From: JAVKSM01 sp039583705
GTDB taxonomy: Bacteria > Actinomycetota > Actinomycetes > Mycobacteriales > Pseudonocardiaceae
Direction: 5' to 3'
NCBI GenBank assembly: GCA_039583705.1
Contig: JAVKSM010000114.1
Location: forward strand, 1-9,866
DNA: 9,866 nt
In this document: piece after piece, positions 1 through 5,403 of the stretch
How positions within the stretch are numbered: the first letter of the stretch is position 1
Layout of the letters: the number at the start of each line of letters is the position of its first letter
Notes under the pieces: generated by a model
Told to the model about the DNA's origin: nothing
Databases searched by the model: none
Seen by the model: the letters and a program-made list of their open reading frames with translations, nothing else
Position numbers and translations under genes: made by a program

Positions 1-212
1 GGCCGGCGGGATGACGTGGTGCGGGCGCTGCGGCGCGCCGAGACGCTCGTCCCGCACGCCGTGCAGCGCAACCCGGCCGCGCGGGAGACGCTGGCCGAGC
101 TGCTCACCTACGCCAAGCGGGGGGACGCGGTCCGACTCCCACCGGGCTGCGGATGGACGGGGTGCCGGCCTCGGCGCTGACGGTGGTCCGGCTGGACCGG
201 AGTCGGTCGTGA
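1..212 (+). CDS. C-terminal fragment of an unidentified protein, apparent frameshift; possibly an XRE-type HTH regulator
   Basis: The gene enters from the left edge. Frame 1 reads as coding from base 1 to about 135: nearly all codons end in G or C, and the text is helical and charged (ALRRAETLVPHAVQRNPAAR). Frame 1 then turns implausible (Cys/Trp/Arg-rich, stop TGA at 178-180), while frame 3 becomes coding-like from about 138 (PTGLRMDGVPASALTVVRL) and stops with TGA at 210-212. The simplest reading is one missing base between about 119 and 141, for example in the six-G run at 119-124 or the three-C run at 138-140. The helical segment resembles the C-terminal part of some actinobacterial helix-turn-helix regulators, but this is a weak resemblance from memory and no DNA-binding domain is visible. 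It is convergent with the tesB-type gene. It could be a decayed gene, a sequence error, or an intact gene that genuinely stops at 180. Confidence 0.4.
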
Positions 213-355
213 GCGCCCGCACGAGCCGCGGGTGGGTGAGCACGTGGTGGGCGTGGCTGACGGCCCGGTGGCGCGGTGCCCGCACGACGCGCCGGGTACG
301 CCGCCGGGGCCGGTGGGGGCCGGTGGGGCCGATGAACGGGAGCTACCAACTGAGT
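213..355. other. Intergenic region between convergent genes, G-rich
   Basis: These 143 bp separate the plus-strand edge gene from the minus-strand thioesterase gene. No frame shows a persuasive coding pattern. The notable content is a G-rich tandem repeat at 306-330 and a 7-bp inverted repeat (331-337 with 354-360, one G-T pair) that overlaps the thioesterase stop codon. Either could slow or end transcription from one side, but there is no T-tract, so no terminator is called. Confidence 0.5.
306..330 (+). repeat. Short G-rich tandem repeat (2.5 copies of a 10-mer)
   Basis: The unit GGGGCCGGTG occurs at 306-315 and again at 316-325, and GGGCC follows at 326-330. G runs at 306-309, 315-319, 325-328 and 338-340 on the plus strand could in principle form a G-quadruplex, although the loops (5, 5 and 9 nt) are long. 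It lies between two convergent genes, so a role in transcription ending is conceivable, but it may be only low-complexity GC-rich sequence. Confidence 0.6.
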
Positions 356-1300
356 TCACCGGCGGATTCGCACCATGCCCTCTTGGACGGCGGTCGCCAC
401 CAGCGTCCCGTCCCGGGTGTAGAAGTGGCCGGTCGCCAGGCCCCGCCCATTTGACGCGGTGGGCGAGGTGCAGTCGTAGAGCACCCAGTCGTCCACCCGG
501 AACGGCCGGTGGAACCACATAGCATGATCCAGGCTGGCGCCCACCACACCGTCGATCTCCCACGCCACCCCGTGCCGGGTGAGCACCGCATCGAGCAACG
601 TGATGTCCGAGGCGTAGGCAAGCACGCAGACGTGCAGCAGGTCATCGTCGGGCAGCACCCCGTCGGCCCGCATCCACACCCGGTTGTGCCCGACCCGCGG
701 TCCGCGCACCCGCGACACCCACGGCGGGTCGTCCACGTAGCGCAGGTCGATGGGCCGCGGCCGGGTGGTCAACCGGTCCATCTGGCCGGCAACCCCCCGG
801 ACCCGCTCGGCGTAGCCGGCGATCTGCTCCGGCGGTGGCACCGCCGGCATCAACTGGGCGTGCTCCAGTCCCCGCTCCGCGACCTGGAACGAGGCCGACA
901 GTGAGAAGATCGCATTGCCGCGCTGCACCGCGACCACCCGACGGGTGGTGAACGAGCGGCCGTCGCGGATCCGGTCGACCTCGTAGACGATCGGCAGGTT
1001 GGGATCCCCGCCCCGGATGAAGTACGCGTGCAGCGAGTGCACCCGTCGCTGCACCGGGACGGTCCGACCGGCCGCCACGAGGGCCTGCCCCGCGACCTGC
1101 CCGCCGAAGACCCGTACCGGGGACTCGGCCGGGCTGACCCCGCGGAAGATGTCCTCCTCGATCCGCTCCAGGTCCAGCAGCGCCACCAGTCGATCGAGCA
1201 CCGGCTGGCCGCGGGGCACGCCGTCCTCGTCGCGCGGCGACTCGGCGACGAAGCCCGGGGCGGAGAGGTCAGCGGCCGCCTCCCGCGCCGCCTCCGTCAC
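356..1300 (-). CDS. tesB: Acyl-CoA thioesterase II (TesB family)
   Basis: Predicted 314-residue cytosolic double-hotdog thioesterase that hydrolyses acyl-CoA to free fatty acid and CoA. The N-terminal hotdog contains FGGQVAGQAL (65-74) and HSLHAYFIRGGDPNLPI (88-104). The C-terminal one contains the ASD motif (Asp232), DHAMWFHRPF (258-267) and the closing TAVQEGMVR (303-311, Gln306). In E. coli TesB the catalytic trio is Asp, Thr and Gln; here Asp232 and Gln306 are present and Ser256 sits where I place the Thr. The GTG at 1300 is the most upstream start, because an in-frame TGA lies at 1310-1312, but it has no clear ribosome site. A second GTG at 1219 has GAGG five bases upstream and would give 287 residues, nearer the usual family length, so the first 27 residues may not be translated. 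It follows pyk by 42 nt with no obvious promoter, so co-transcription with pyk is likely. Confidence 0.92.
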   Translation of the reverse strand: MTEAAREAAADLSAPGFVAESPRDEDGVPRGQPVLDRLVALLDLERIEEDIFRGVSPAESPVRVFGGQVAGQALVAAGRTVPVQRRVHSLHAYFIRGGDPNLPIVYEVDRIRDGRSFTTRRVVAVQRGNAIFSLSASFQVAERGLEHAQLMPAVPPPEQIAGYAERVRGVAGQMDRLTTRPRPIDLRYVDDPPWVSRVRGPRVGHNRVWMRADGVLPDDDLLHVCVLAYASDITLLDAVLTRHGVAWEIDGVVGASLDHAMWFHRPFRVDDWVLYDCTSPTASNGRGLATGHFYTRDGTLVATAVQEGMVRIRR

Positions 1301-1342
1301 GAACCCGGCTCAGCGCCGATGCTCTCGCCCCGCGGGCAGAGC

Positions 1343-2764
1343 TCAGTCATGGTCCTCCTCGCCGAGCCGGTGCACCCGGATGAGGTTGGTCGAGCCCGAG
1401 GTGCCCGGTGGCGAGCCCGCGACGATGACGACGAGATCACCCGGCTGGTAGCGGCCGATCGACAGCATCGCCGCGTCGACCTGACGCACCATGGCGTCGG
1501 TGGTGTCCACACTGGGCACGAGAAACGTCTCGGTGCCCCAGGTCATCGCGAGCTGGCTGCGCACCGCCTGCGTCGGGGTGAACGCGAGCAGCGGCAGCGG
1601 GGTGTGCAGGCGGGCCAGCCGCCGCATGGTGTCACCGCTCTGCGTGAATGCGACCAGCGCCCGCGCCTGGAGCCGCTCGCCGATGTCGCGGGCGGCGTAG
1701 GACAGCACGCCGCGCTGGGTCCGGGGGACGTGGTTGAGCGGCGGGACCGCGGCGCGGCTGGACTCGACCGCCTCGATGATGCGGCCCATGGTCCGTACCG
1801 TCTCGATCGGGTACCGGCCCACGCTCGTCTCGCCGGAGAGCATGAGGGCGTCCGCACCGTCGAGCGTCGCGTTGGCGACGTCTGAGGTCTCGGCCCGCGT
1901 CGGCCGCGGGTTGCCGATCATCGAGTCGAGCATCTGGGTGGCGACGATCACCGGTTTGGCGTTCTCCCTGGCGATTTGGATCGCCCGCTTCTGCACCAGG
2001 GGCACCTGCTCCAGCGGCAGTTCGACACCCAGGTCGCCACGCGCCACCATGATCGCATCGAAGGCCAGCACGATGGCTTCGAGGTTCTGTACCGCCTCCG
2101 GCTTCTCCAGCTTGGCGATGACCGGCAGCCGGACCCCCGCCCGGTCCATGATCTGGTGCACGGCCTCGACGTCGGCCGGGGACCGGACGAAGGACAGCGC
2201 GACGAGGTCGGCGCGCAGCCCGAGCGCGAACTCGAGGTCGGCCGCGTCCTTGCTGCTCATCGCCGGCATCGACATGGCCATCCCGGGCATCGACAGGCCC
2301 TTGTGGTCGGACACCGGTCCGCCTTCGACGACGTCGCACACGACGTCGGATCCGTCGAGGCGGACGACATCCAAGCCGACCCGGCCGTCGTCGACGAGGA
2401 GCCGGTCGCCGGGACGCGCGTCCTCGGCCAACCCCGAGTAGGTGGTGGACACCCGGTCGTGGGTACCGACGACATCCTCGACCGTGATCCGCACCTGCTC
2501 GCCGGCCTGCCAGTCGACGGGCCCGGTGGCGAAACGCCCCAACCGGATCTTCGGCCCCTGCAGGTCGGCGAGCACACCGACCGCGCGCCCGGCCTCGTCA
2601 GCGGCATCCCGAACCAGGCTGTAGATCCGCTTGTGGTCCTCCTTGCTGCCATGGCTGAAGTTGAGACGGGCCACGTCCATACCTGCCTGTACCAGATCGC
2701 GAATCCGCTCCGGTGTGGCGGTGGCGGGCCCGAGGGTGCAGACGATCTTGGCTCGACGGGTCAC
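1343..2764 (-). CDS. pyk: Pyruvate kinase
   Basis: Catalyses the last glycolytic step, phosphoenolpyruvate plus ADP to pyruvate plus ATP, in the cytosol. The 473-residue protein is of normal length and complete. It has MTRRAKIVCTLGPAT at the N-terminus, MDVARLNFSHG (29-39, Arg33/Asn35/Ser37 of the active site), a B domain at about 70-165, VIAKLEKPEA (215-224, catalytic Lys218 and metal-binding Glu220), MVARGDLGVELP (239-250, Asp244) and DGADALMLSGETSVG (302-316), then the C-terminal allosteric domain. The GTG start at 2764 is fixed by the conserved N-terminus, since the open frame upstream lacks pyk-like sequence and has no nearby start codon. GGAGG lies only one base before the GTG, too close for ordinary use, and a TAGGCT box sits 8 nt upstream, so a leaderless or nearly leaderless mRNA is likely. 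A methionine-rich stretch at 158-170 is unusual. Confidence 0.97.
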   Translation of the reverse strand: MTRRAKIVCTLGPATATPERIRDLVQAGMDVARLNFSHGSKEDHKRIYSLVRDAADEAGRAVGVLADLQGPKIRLGRFATGPVDWQAGEQVRITVEDVVGTHDRVSTTYSGLAEDARPGDRLLVDDGRVGLDVVRLDGSDVVCDVVEGGPVSDHKGLSMPGMAMSMPAMSSKDAADLEFALGLRADLVALSFVRSPADVEAVHQIMDRAGVRLPVIAKLEKPEAVQNLEAIVLAFDAIMVARGDLGVELPLEQVPLVQKRAIQIARENAKPVIVATQMLDSMIGNPRPTRAETSDVANATLDGADALMLSGETSVGRYPIETVRTMGRIIEAVESSRAAVPPLNHVPRTQRGVLSYAARDIGERLQARALVAFTQSGDTMRRLARLHTPLPLLAFTPTQAVRSQLAMTWGTETFLVPSVDTTDAMVRQVDAAMLSIGRYQPGDLVVIVAGSPPGTSGSTNLIRVHRLGEEDHD

Positions 2765-2772
2765 ACCTCCGG

Positions 2773-2778
2773 AGCCTA
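2773..2778 (-). promoter_or_regulatory. Putative -10 box (TAGGCT) of pyk
   Basis: On the minus strand TAGGCT (TANNNT) ends 8 nt before the pyk GTG, which puts the expected transcription start within two bases of the start codon. No good -35 hexamer is seen at 17-18 bp spacing, which is common in actinobacterial promoters. A 13-bp inverted repeat, ATCCGC-C-GCGGAT, lies at 2797-2809, across the -35 region, and could be an operator. Confidence 0.5.
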
Positions 2779-2864
2779 GCCGCGGGGTCTGAACCGATCC
2801 GCCGCGGATGGCACGACATCGCCATGCGTCACCGACCTGCCGGGTACAACCGTCACGGTGGTGT

Positions 2865-3500
2865 TCATCGCCGCTGCTCGGCGGCGCCGACGGCGGCGTC
2901 CAGCCACTCGGTGAGTGGGCGCATGGCACGCCACGCGTCGGCGACGCGGCGGGCGCACTCCGGCCGGTGCAGCGTCTCGTCCGGCGGCCACGACCGCCAG
3001 GCGTGCAGGTTGCGGTAGCGCAACAGCTCCAGCCTGGGGTGGTCGGCGGACACTCCTCGCGGTCGGGTCCGCAGTTGCGTGCCACCGATGGCCAGACCGG
3101 TCTCCCGGAGCTGGGCACAACGCCGCGCCAGGTCGGCCCCGCGGGCCTCGTCGGCCACCGCTGCCCGGTACCGGGCGACCTGGGTGGGGGCCATGTCGTG
3201 GTAACCGCACGCCACCATGAGCCCGTCCGAGCCGACCTGGACGTATCCGCCGCGCTCCGAGTAGGCGCCGCAGTGTGTCTTGTACGGCGTCTTGTCCTTG
3301 CTGAAACGGACGTCGCGGTAGGGGCGGAACACCGTTCCTTGGCCGAACTCCGGCTCCAGTGCCGCGAGCAGCGCCTCCATCGGGGCCCGCACGTGCTCGT
3401 CGTAGACCGCCCGGTTCTCGTTCCAGTACGCCTTGGAGTTGTCCGCCTCAAGCCCCTCGTAGAAGTCGGTGACGCGCTCACCGAACCCTGTGAACTCCAT
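2865..3500 (-). CDS. DUF2461 family protein, function unknown
   Basis: A 211-residue soluble protein of the DUF2461 (TIGR02453) family. It starts MEFTGFGERVTDFYEGLEADN and carries the family core RPYRDVRFSKDKTPYKTH (59-76), followed by GGYVQVGSDGLMVACGYHDM (84-103), then a helical C-terminal half. There is no signal peptide or membrane segment. The family has no established biochemical role that I know of; the many conserved Arg, Lys and Asp residues suggest a ligand or nucleic-acid contact, but that is inference. The ATG at 3500 has no ribosome site, and a TAGGCT box ends exactly 6 nt before it, so the mRNA is probably leaderless. The gene sits alone between lgt (56 nt) and pyk (100 nt). A short inverted repeat at 2846-2862 just after the stop may form a small hairpin. 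Confidence 0.9.
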   Translation of the reverse strand: MEFTGFGERVTDFYEGLEADNSKAYWNENRAVYDEHVRAPMEALLAALEPEFGQGTVFRPYRDVRFSKDKTPYKTHCGAYSERGGYVQVGSDGLMVACGYHDMAPTQVARYRAAVADEARGADLARRCAQLRETGLAIGGTQLRTRPRGVSADHPRLELLRYRNLHAWRSWPPDETLHRPECARRVADAWRAMRPLTEWLDAAVGAAEQRR

Positions 3501-3506
3501 GGCGGG

Positions 3507-3512
3507 AGCCTA
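3507..3512 (-). promoter_or_regulatory. Putative -10 box (TAGGCT) for a leaderless DUF2461 transcript
   Basis: TAGGCT on the minus strand is followed by six bases (CCCGCC) and then the ATG, so the predicted +1 is the A of the start codon. The absence of any purine-rich ribosome site fits a leaderless mRNA. The hexamer is identical to the one before pyk. Confidence 0.6.
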
Positions 3513-3513
3513 C

Positions 3514-3532
3514 GGCCGGGCTCTGGCCGGCC
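3514..3532 (-). terminator. Possible GC-rich hairpin after lgt
   Basis: GGCCGG at 3514-3519 pairs with CCGGCC at 3527-3532 around a 7-nt loop. It lies 25 nt past the lgt stop and just upstream of the DUF2461 -10 box, a sensible place to end lgt transcription. No T-run follows and the surrounding sequence has many GCCGG copies, so this may be chance. Confidence 0.25.
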
Positions 3533-3556
3533 CCGGCGGCGTGGCCGGCGCAGCGG

Positions 3557-4525
3557 TCACCGAGGGGCGGCCGACGGGTCAGCCGCCGGCGCACCGGGTC
3601 CGGCCTCGGTCGACCGGCCCAGCTCGGCGGCGACAGCCGATTCGCCGCGGCCCAGTTCCGCGGCGATCCTCCCCCGCACCGCAGCCGGCTCCTCGCGGGA
3701 CCCGCGCACGACCATCAGGTAGCACAGCGCGCCGAGGAAGACCACGGCCGAGGTCACCACGTTGATCCGGATGTCGCCGAACACCCGAGTCGCCGGGTCC
3801 GAGCGCATGAGCTCGATCCAGAACCGGCCGGCGGTGTAGCCGAGGACGTAGAGCGCGAACGCGCGGCCGTGGCCGAGCCGGAACCTCCGGTCGGCCCACA
3901 CCACGAGCGCGGCCACACCGAGGTCCCACAGCAGCTCGTAGAGGAACGTCGGGTGCACGACCGCGATGGGGGTGTGGTCCAGCGCCACCCCCCCGAGGTT
4001 GTCGGGCAGGCCGGTGGCGGGGTCGACCCGGTTGTAGATCTCCAGGCCCCACGGCAGGGTGGTGGGGCCGCCGTAGAGCTCCTGGTTGAAGTAGTTACCC
4101 AGCCGGCCGATGGCCTGCGCCGTCACGATCCCGGGCGCGACGGCGTCGGCCAGCGCCGGCAGCGGCACTCCACGACGCCGGCACGCGATCCACGCGCCCA
4201 CCCCGCCGAGCGCGACCGCCCCCCAGATTCCCAGCCCGCCGTTCCAGATCTTCAGCGCGTCGACCGGGTGACCACCAGGACCGAAGTAGGTCCGCCAGTC
4301 GGTGGCCAGGTGGTAGAGCCTCCCGCCGACGAGGCCGAACGGGACCGCGAACACCGCGATGTCGGTCACCGTGCCGCGCCGGCCGCCACGGGCCTGGAAC
4401 CGACGCTCACCCCAGGTGATCGCCACGACGATGCCGATGATGATGCACACGGCGTACGCCCGGATCGGGAGTGGGCCGAGGTGCCAGACCCCACGGTCCG
4501 GGCTCGGGATGTATGCGAGGACCAC
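3557..4525 (-). CDS. lgt: Prolipoprotein diacylglyceryl transferase
   Basis: Membrane enzyme that transfers diacylglycerol from phosphatidylglycerol to the lipobox cysteine of prolipoproteins, the first step of lipoprotein maturation. The 322-residue protein shows several hydrophobic segments (about 20-38, 54-70, 97-115, 122-138, 197-211, 221-236, 255-273). It has the Lgt signature GRLGNYFNQELYGG (140-153, Arg141 and Asn144) and GRFWIELMR (233-241, Arg234 and Glu238). The GGL motif reads WNGGLG (94-99), with Asn95 where E. coli Lgt has its conserved His103. The GTG start at 4525 gives a normal N-terminus (IPSPDRGVWHLGPLPIRAYA); the frame stays open far upstream but without family sequence. 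After residue 275 there is a 47-residue Ala/Gly/Glu-rich tail with AAELGR twice (288-293, 299-304), presumably cytosolic. It is separated from trpA by 68 nt and has its own TACGGT box. Confidence 0.96.
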   Translation of the reverse strand: MVLAYIPSPDRGVWHLGPLPIRAYAVCIIIGIVVAITWGERRFQARGGRRGTVTDIAVFAVPFGLVGGRLYHLATDWRTYFGPGGHPVDALKIWNGGLGIWGAVALGGVGAWIACRRRGVPLPALADAVAPGIVTAQAIGRLGNYFNQELYGGPTTLPWGLEIYNRVDPATGLPDNLGGVALDHTPIAVVHPTFLYELLWDLGVAALVVWADRRFRLGHGRAFALYVLGYTAGRFWIELMRSDPATRVFGDIRINVVTSAVVFLGALCYLMVVRGSREEPAAVRGRIAAELGRGESAVAAELGRSTEAGPGAPAADPSAAPR

Positions 4526-4531
4526 GGCTCC

Positions 4532-4537
4532 ACCGTA
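4532..4537 (-). promoter_or_regulatory. Putative -10 box (TACGGT) for a leaderless lgt transcript
   Basis: TACGGT on the minus strand is followed by six bases (GGAGCC) and then the lgt GTG, so the expected +1 is the first base of the start codon. A GGTGGAG-like ribosome site overlaps the box but sits only 2 nt from GTG. This implies that lgt can be transcribed independently of the trp genes. Confidence 0.55.
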
Positions 4538-4573
4538 GTGCTTGGTCGTACCGCCCCAGCCGCGCGGCATCCG

Positions 4574-4588
4574 GCTGCCGTGGGCAGC
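4574..4588 (-). terminator. Possible hairpin at the end of the trp cluster
   Basis: GCTGCC (4574-4579) and GGCAGC (4583-4588) form a perfect 6-bp stem with a 3-nt loop, starting 5 nt past the trpA stop. A further 10-bp palindrome (GCCGCGCGGC, 4559-4568) follows. There is no T-tract, so if it ends transcription it is a GC-rich, weak or Rho-assisted site. Its position between trpA and the separate lgt promoter supports the call. Confidence 0.35.
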
Positions 4589-4593
4589 GGCGG

Positions 4594-5403
4594 TCAGATG
4601 GGCTGGGGTTCGCGGTGCCTGACGCCCGCAGCCAGCTCGGCCGCCAGCTTGCGGACCGCCGCCTCGCCCGCTCCGGACTGCGATCCGGCTGCCGACACGA
4701 ACGCGGATCCGACGATGACCGCGTCGGCGAAGCCGGCCACGGCTGCCGCCTGGGGACCGGAGTGCACGCCGAGCCCTACCCCGACCGGCAGGTCGGTGTG
4801 TGCCCGGCAGCGGGCGACCAGCTTCGCAGCGGACGAGCTGACCGTGTCGCGGGCGCCGGTGACGCCCATCCTCGACGCGGCGTAGAGGAACCCCCTGCTG
4901 GCGTGCGCGGTGGCGGCGAGGCGCTCCTCGGTAGACGACGGCGCGACGAGGAAGACCGGGTCGAGGTGGTGCGCCCCGGCGGCGGCGAGCCACTCCTCGG
5001 CCTCGTCCGGCACCAGGTCAGGAGTGATCATGCCGAGGCCGCCGGCGGCCGACAGGTCGCGCGCGAAGGCGTCGACGCCGTACCGCAGCACCGGGTTCCA
5101 GTAGGTCATGACGACGGCCCGCCCGCCCGCGGCGGCCACCCGGTCGATGATCGACAGCACGTCGCGCATCCGGACCCCGGCCCGCAGCGCGGCCTCGGCG
5201 GCGGCCTGGATGGTCGGCCCGTCCATCACCGGGTCGGAGTAGGGCATCCCCACCTCGACGAGGTCGCAGCCGGCCTCCAGCATCGCGGCGAACATGGCGG
5301 CTGAGGCGTCGACCTCCGGGTAGCCGGCCGGAAGGTATCCGACGAGGGCCGATCGGGCCGCCGCACGACAGGCATGGAAGATCGGTGCCAGCCGGTCGCT
5401 CAC
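4594..5403 (-). CDS. trpA: Tryptophan synthase alpha subunit
   Basis: Cleaves indole-3-glycerol phosphate to indole and glyceraldehyde 3-phosphate. Indole passes through the enzyme tunnel to the beta subunit, so TrpA works in the cytosolic alpha2-beta2 complex with the TrpB encoded next door. It is 269 residues, a typical length for a TIM barrel. The catalytic pair is present: Glu50 in CDLVEVGMPYSDP and Asp61 in VMDGPTIQ. GFLYAASRMGVTGARD and the phosphate-binding GVGLGVHSGPQ and AVIVGSAFV segments follow in family order. The GTG start at 5403 overlaps the trpB stop (GTGA), with GGAGG at 5408-5412, 4 nt upstream, so it is translationally coupled. An in-frame GTG 7 codons further up (5424) lies inside trpB and is less likely. 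Confidence 0.97.
   Translation of the reverse strand: MSDRLAPIFHACRAAARSALVGYLPAGYPEVDASAAMFAAMLEAGCDLVEVGMPYSDPVMDGPTIQAAAEAALRAGVRMRDVLSIIDRVAAAGGRAVVMTYWNPVLRYGVDAFARDLSAAGGLGMITPDLVPDEAEEWLAAAGAHHLDPVFLVAPSSTEERLAATAHASRGFLYAASRMGVTGARDTVSSSAAKLVARCRAHTDLPVGVGLGVHSGPQAAAVAGFADAVIVGSAFVSAAGSQSGAGEAAVRKLAAELAAGVRHREPQPI

Noticed and set aside
340..356. Minus-strand AACTCAGTTGGTAGCTC, which resembles a tRNA D-arm
   Set aside because: The flanks of the D-loop do not pair as a D-stem, and no anticodon stem, T-loop motif or acceptor stem follows. It overlaps the end of the thioesterase gene.
331..360. 7-bp inverted repeat GATGAAC/GTTCACC with a 16-nt loop
   Set aside because: The loop is long, one pair is G-T, the stem overlaps a stop codon and no T-run follows, so I do not call it a terminator.
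2765..3481. Long open frame continuing upstream of pyk on the minus strand
   Set aside because: The extension is antisense-frame shadow of the DUF2461 gene; pyruvate kinase sequence begins only at the GTG at 2764.
4526..4993. Open frame extending lgt upstream across the trpA end
   Set aside because: The text is Arg/Pro-rich without family similarity, overlaps trpA in another frame, and Lgt sequence begins at 4525.
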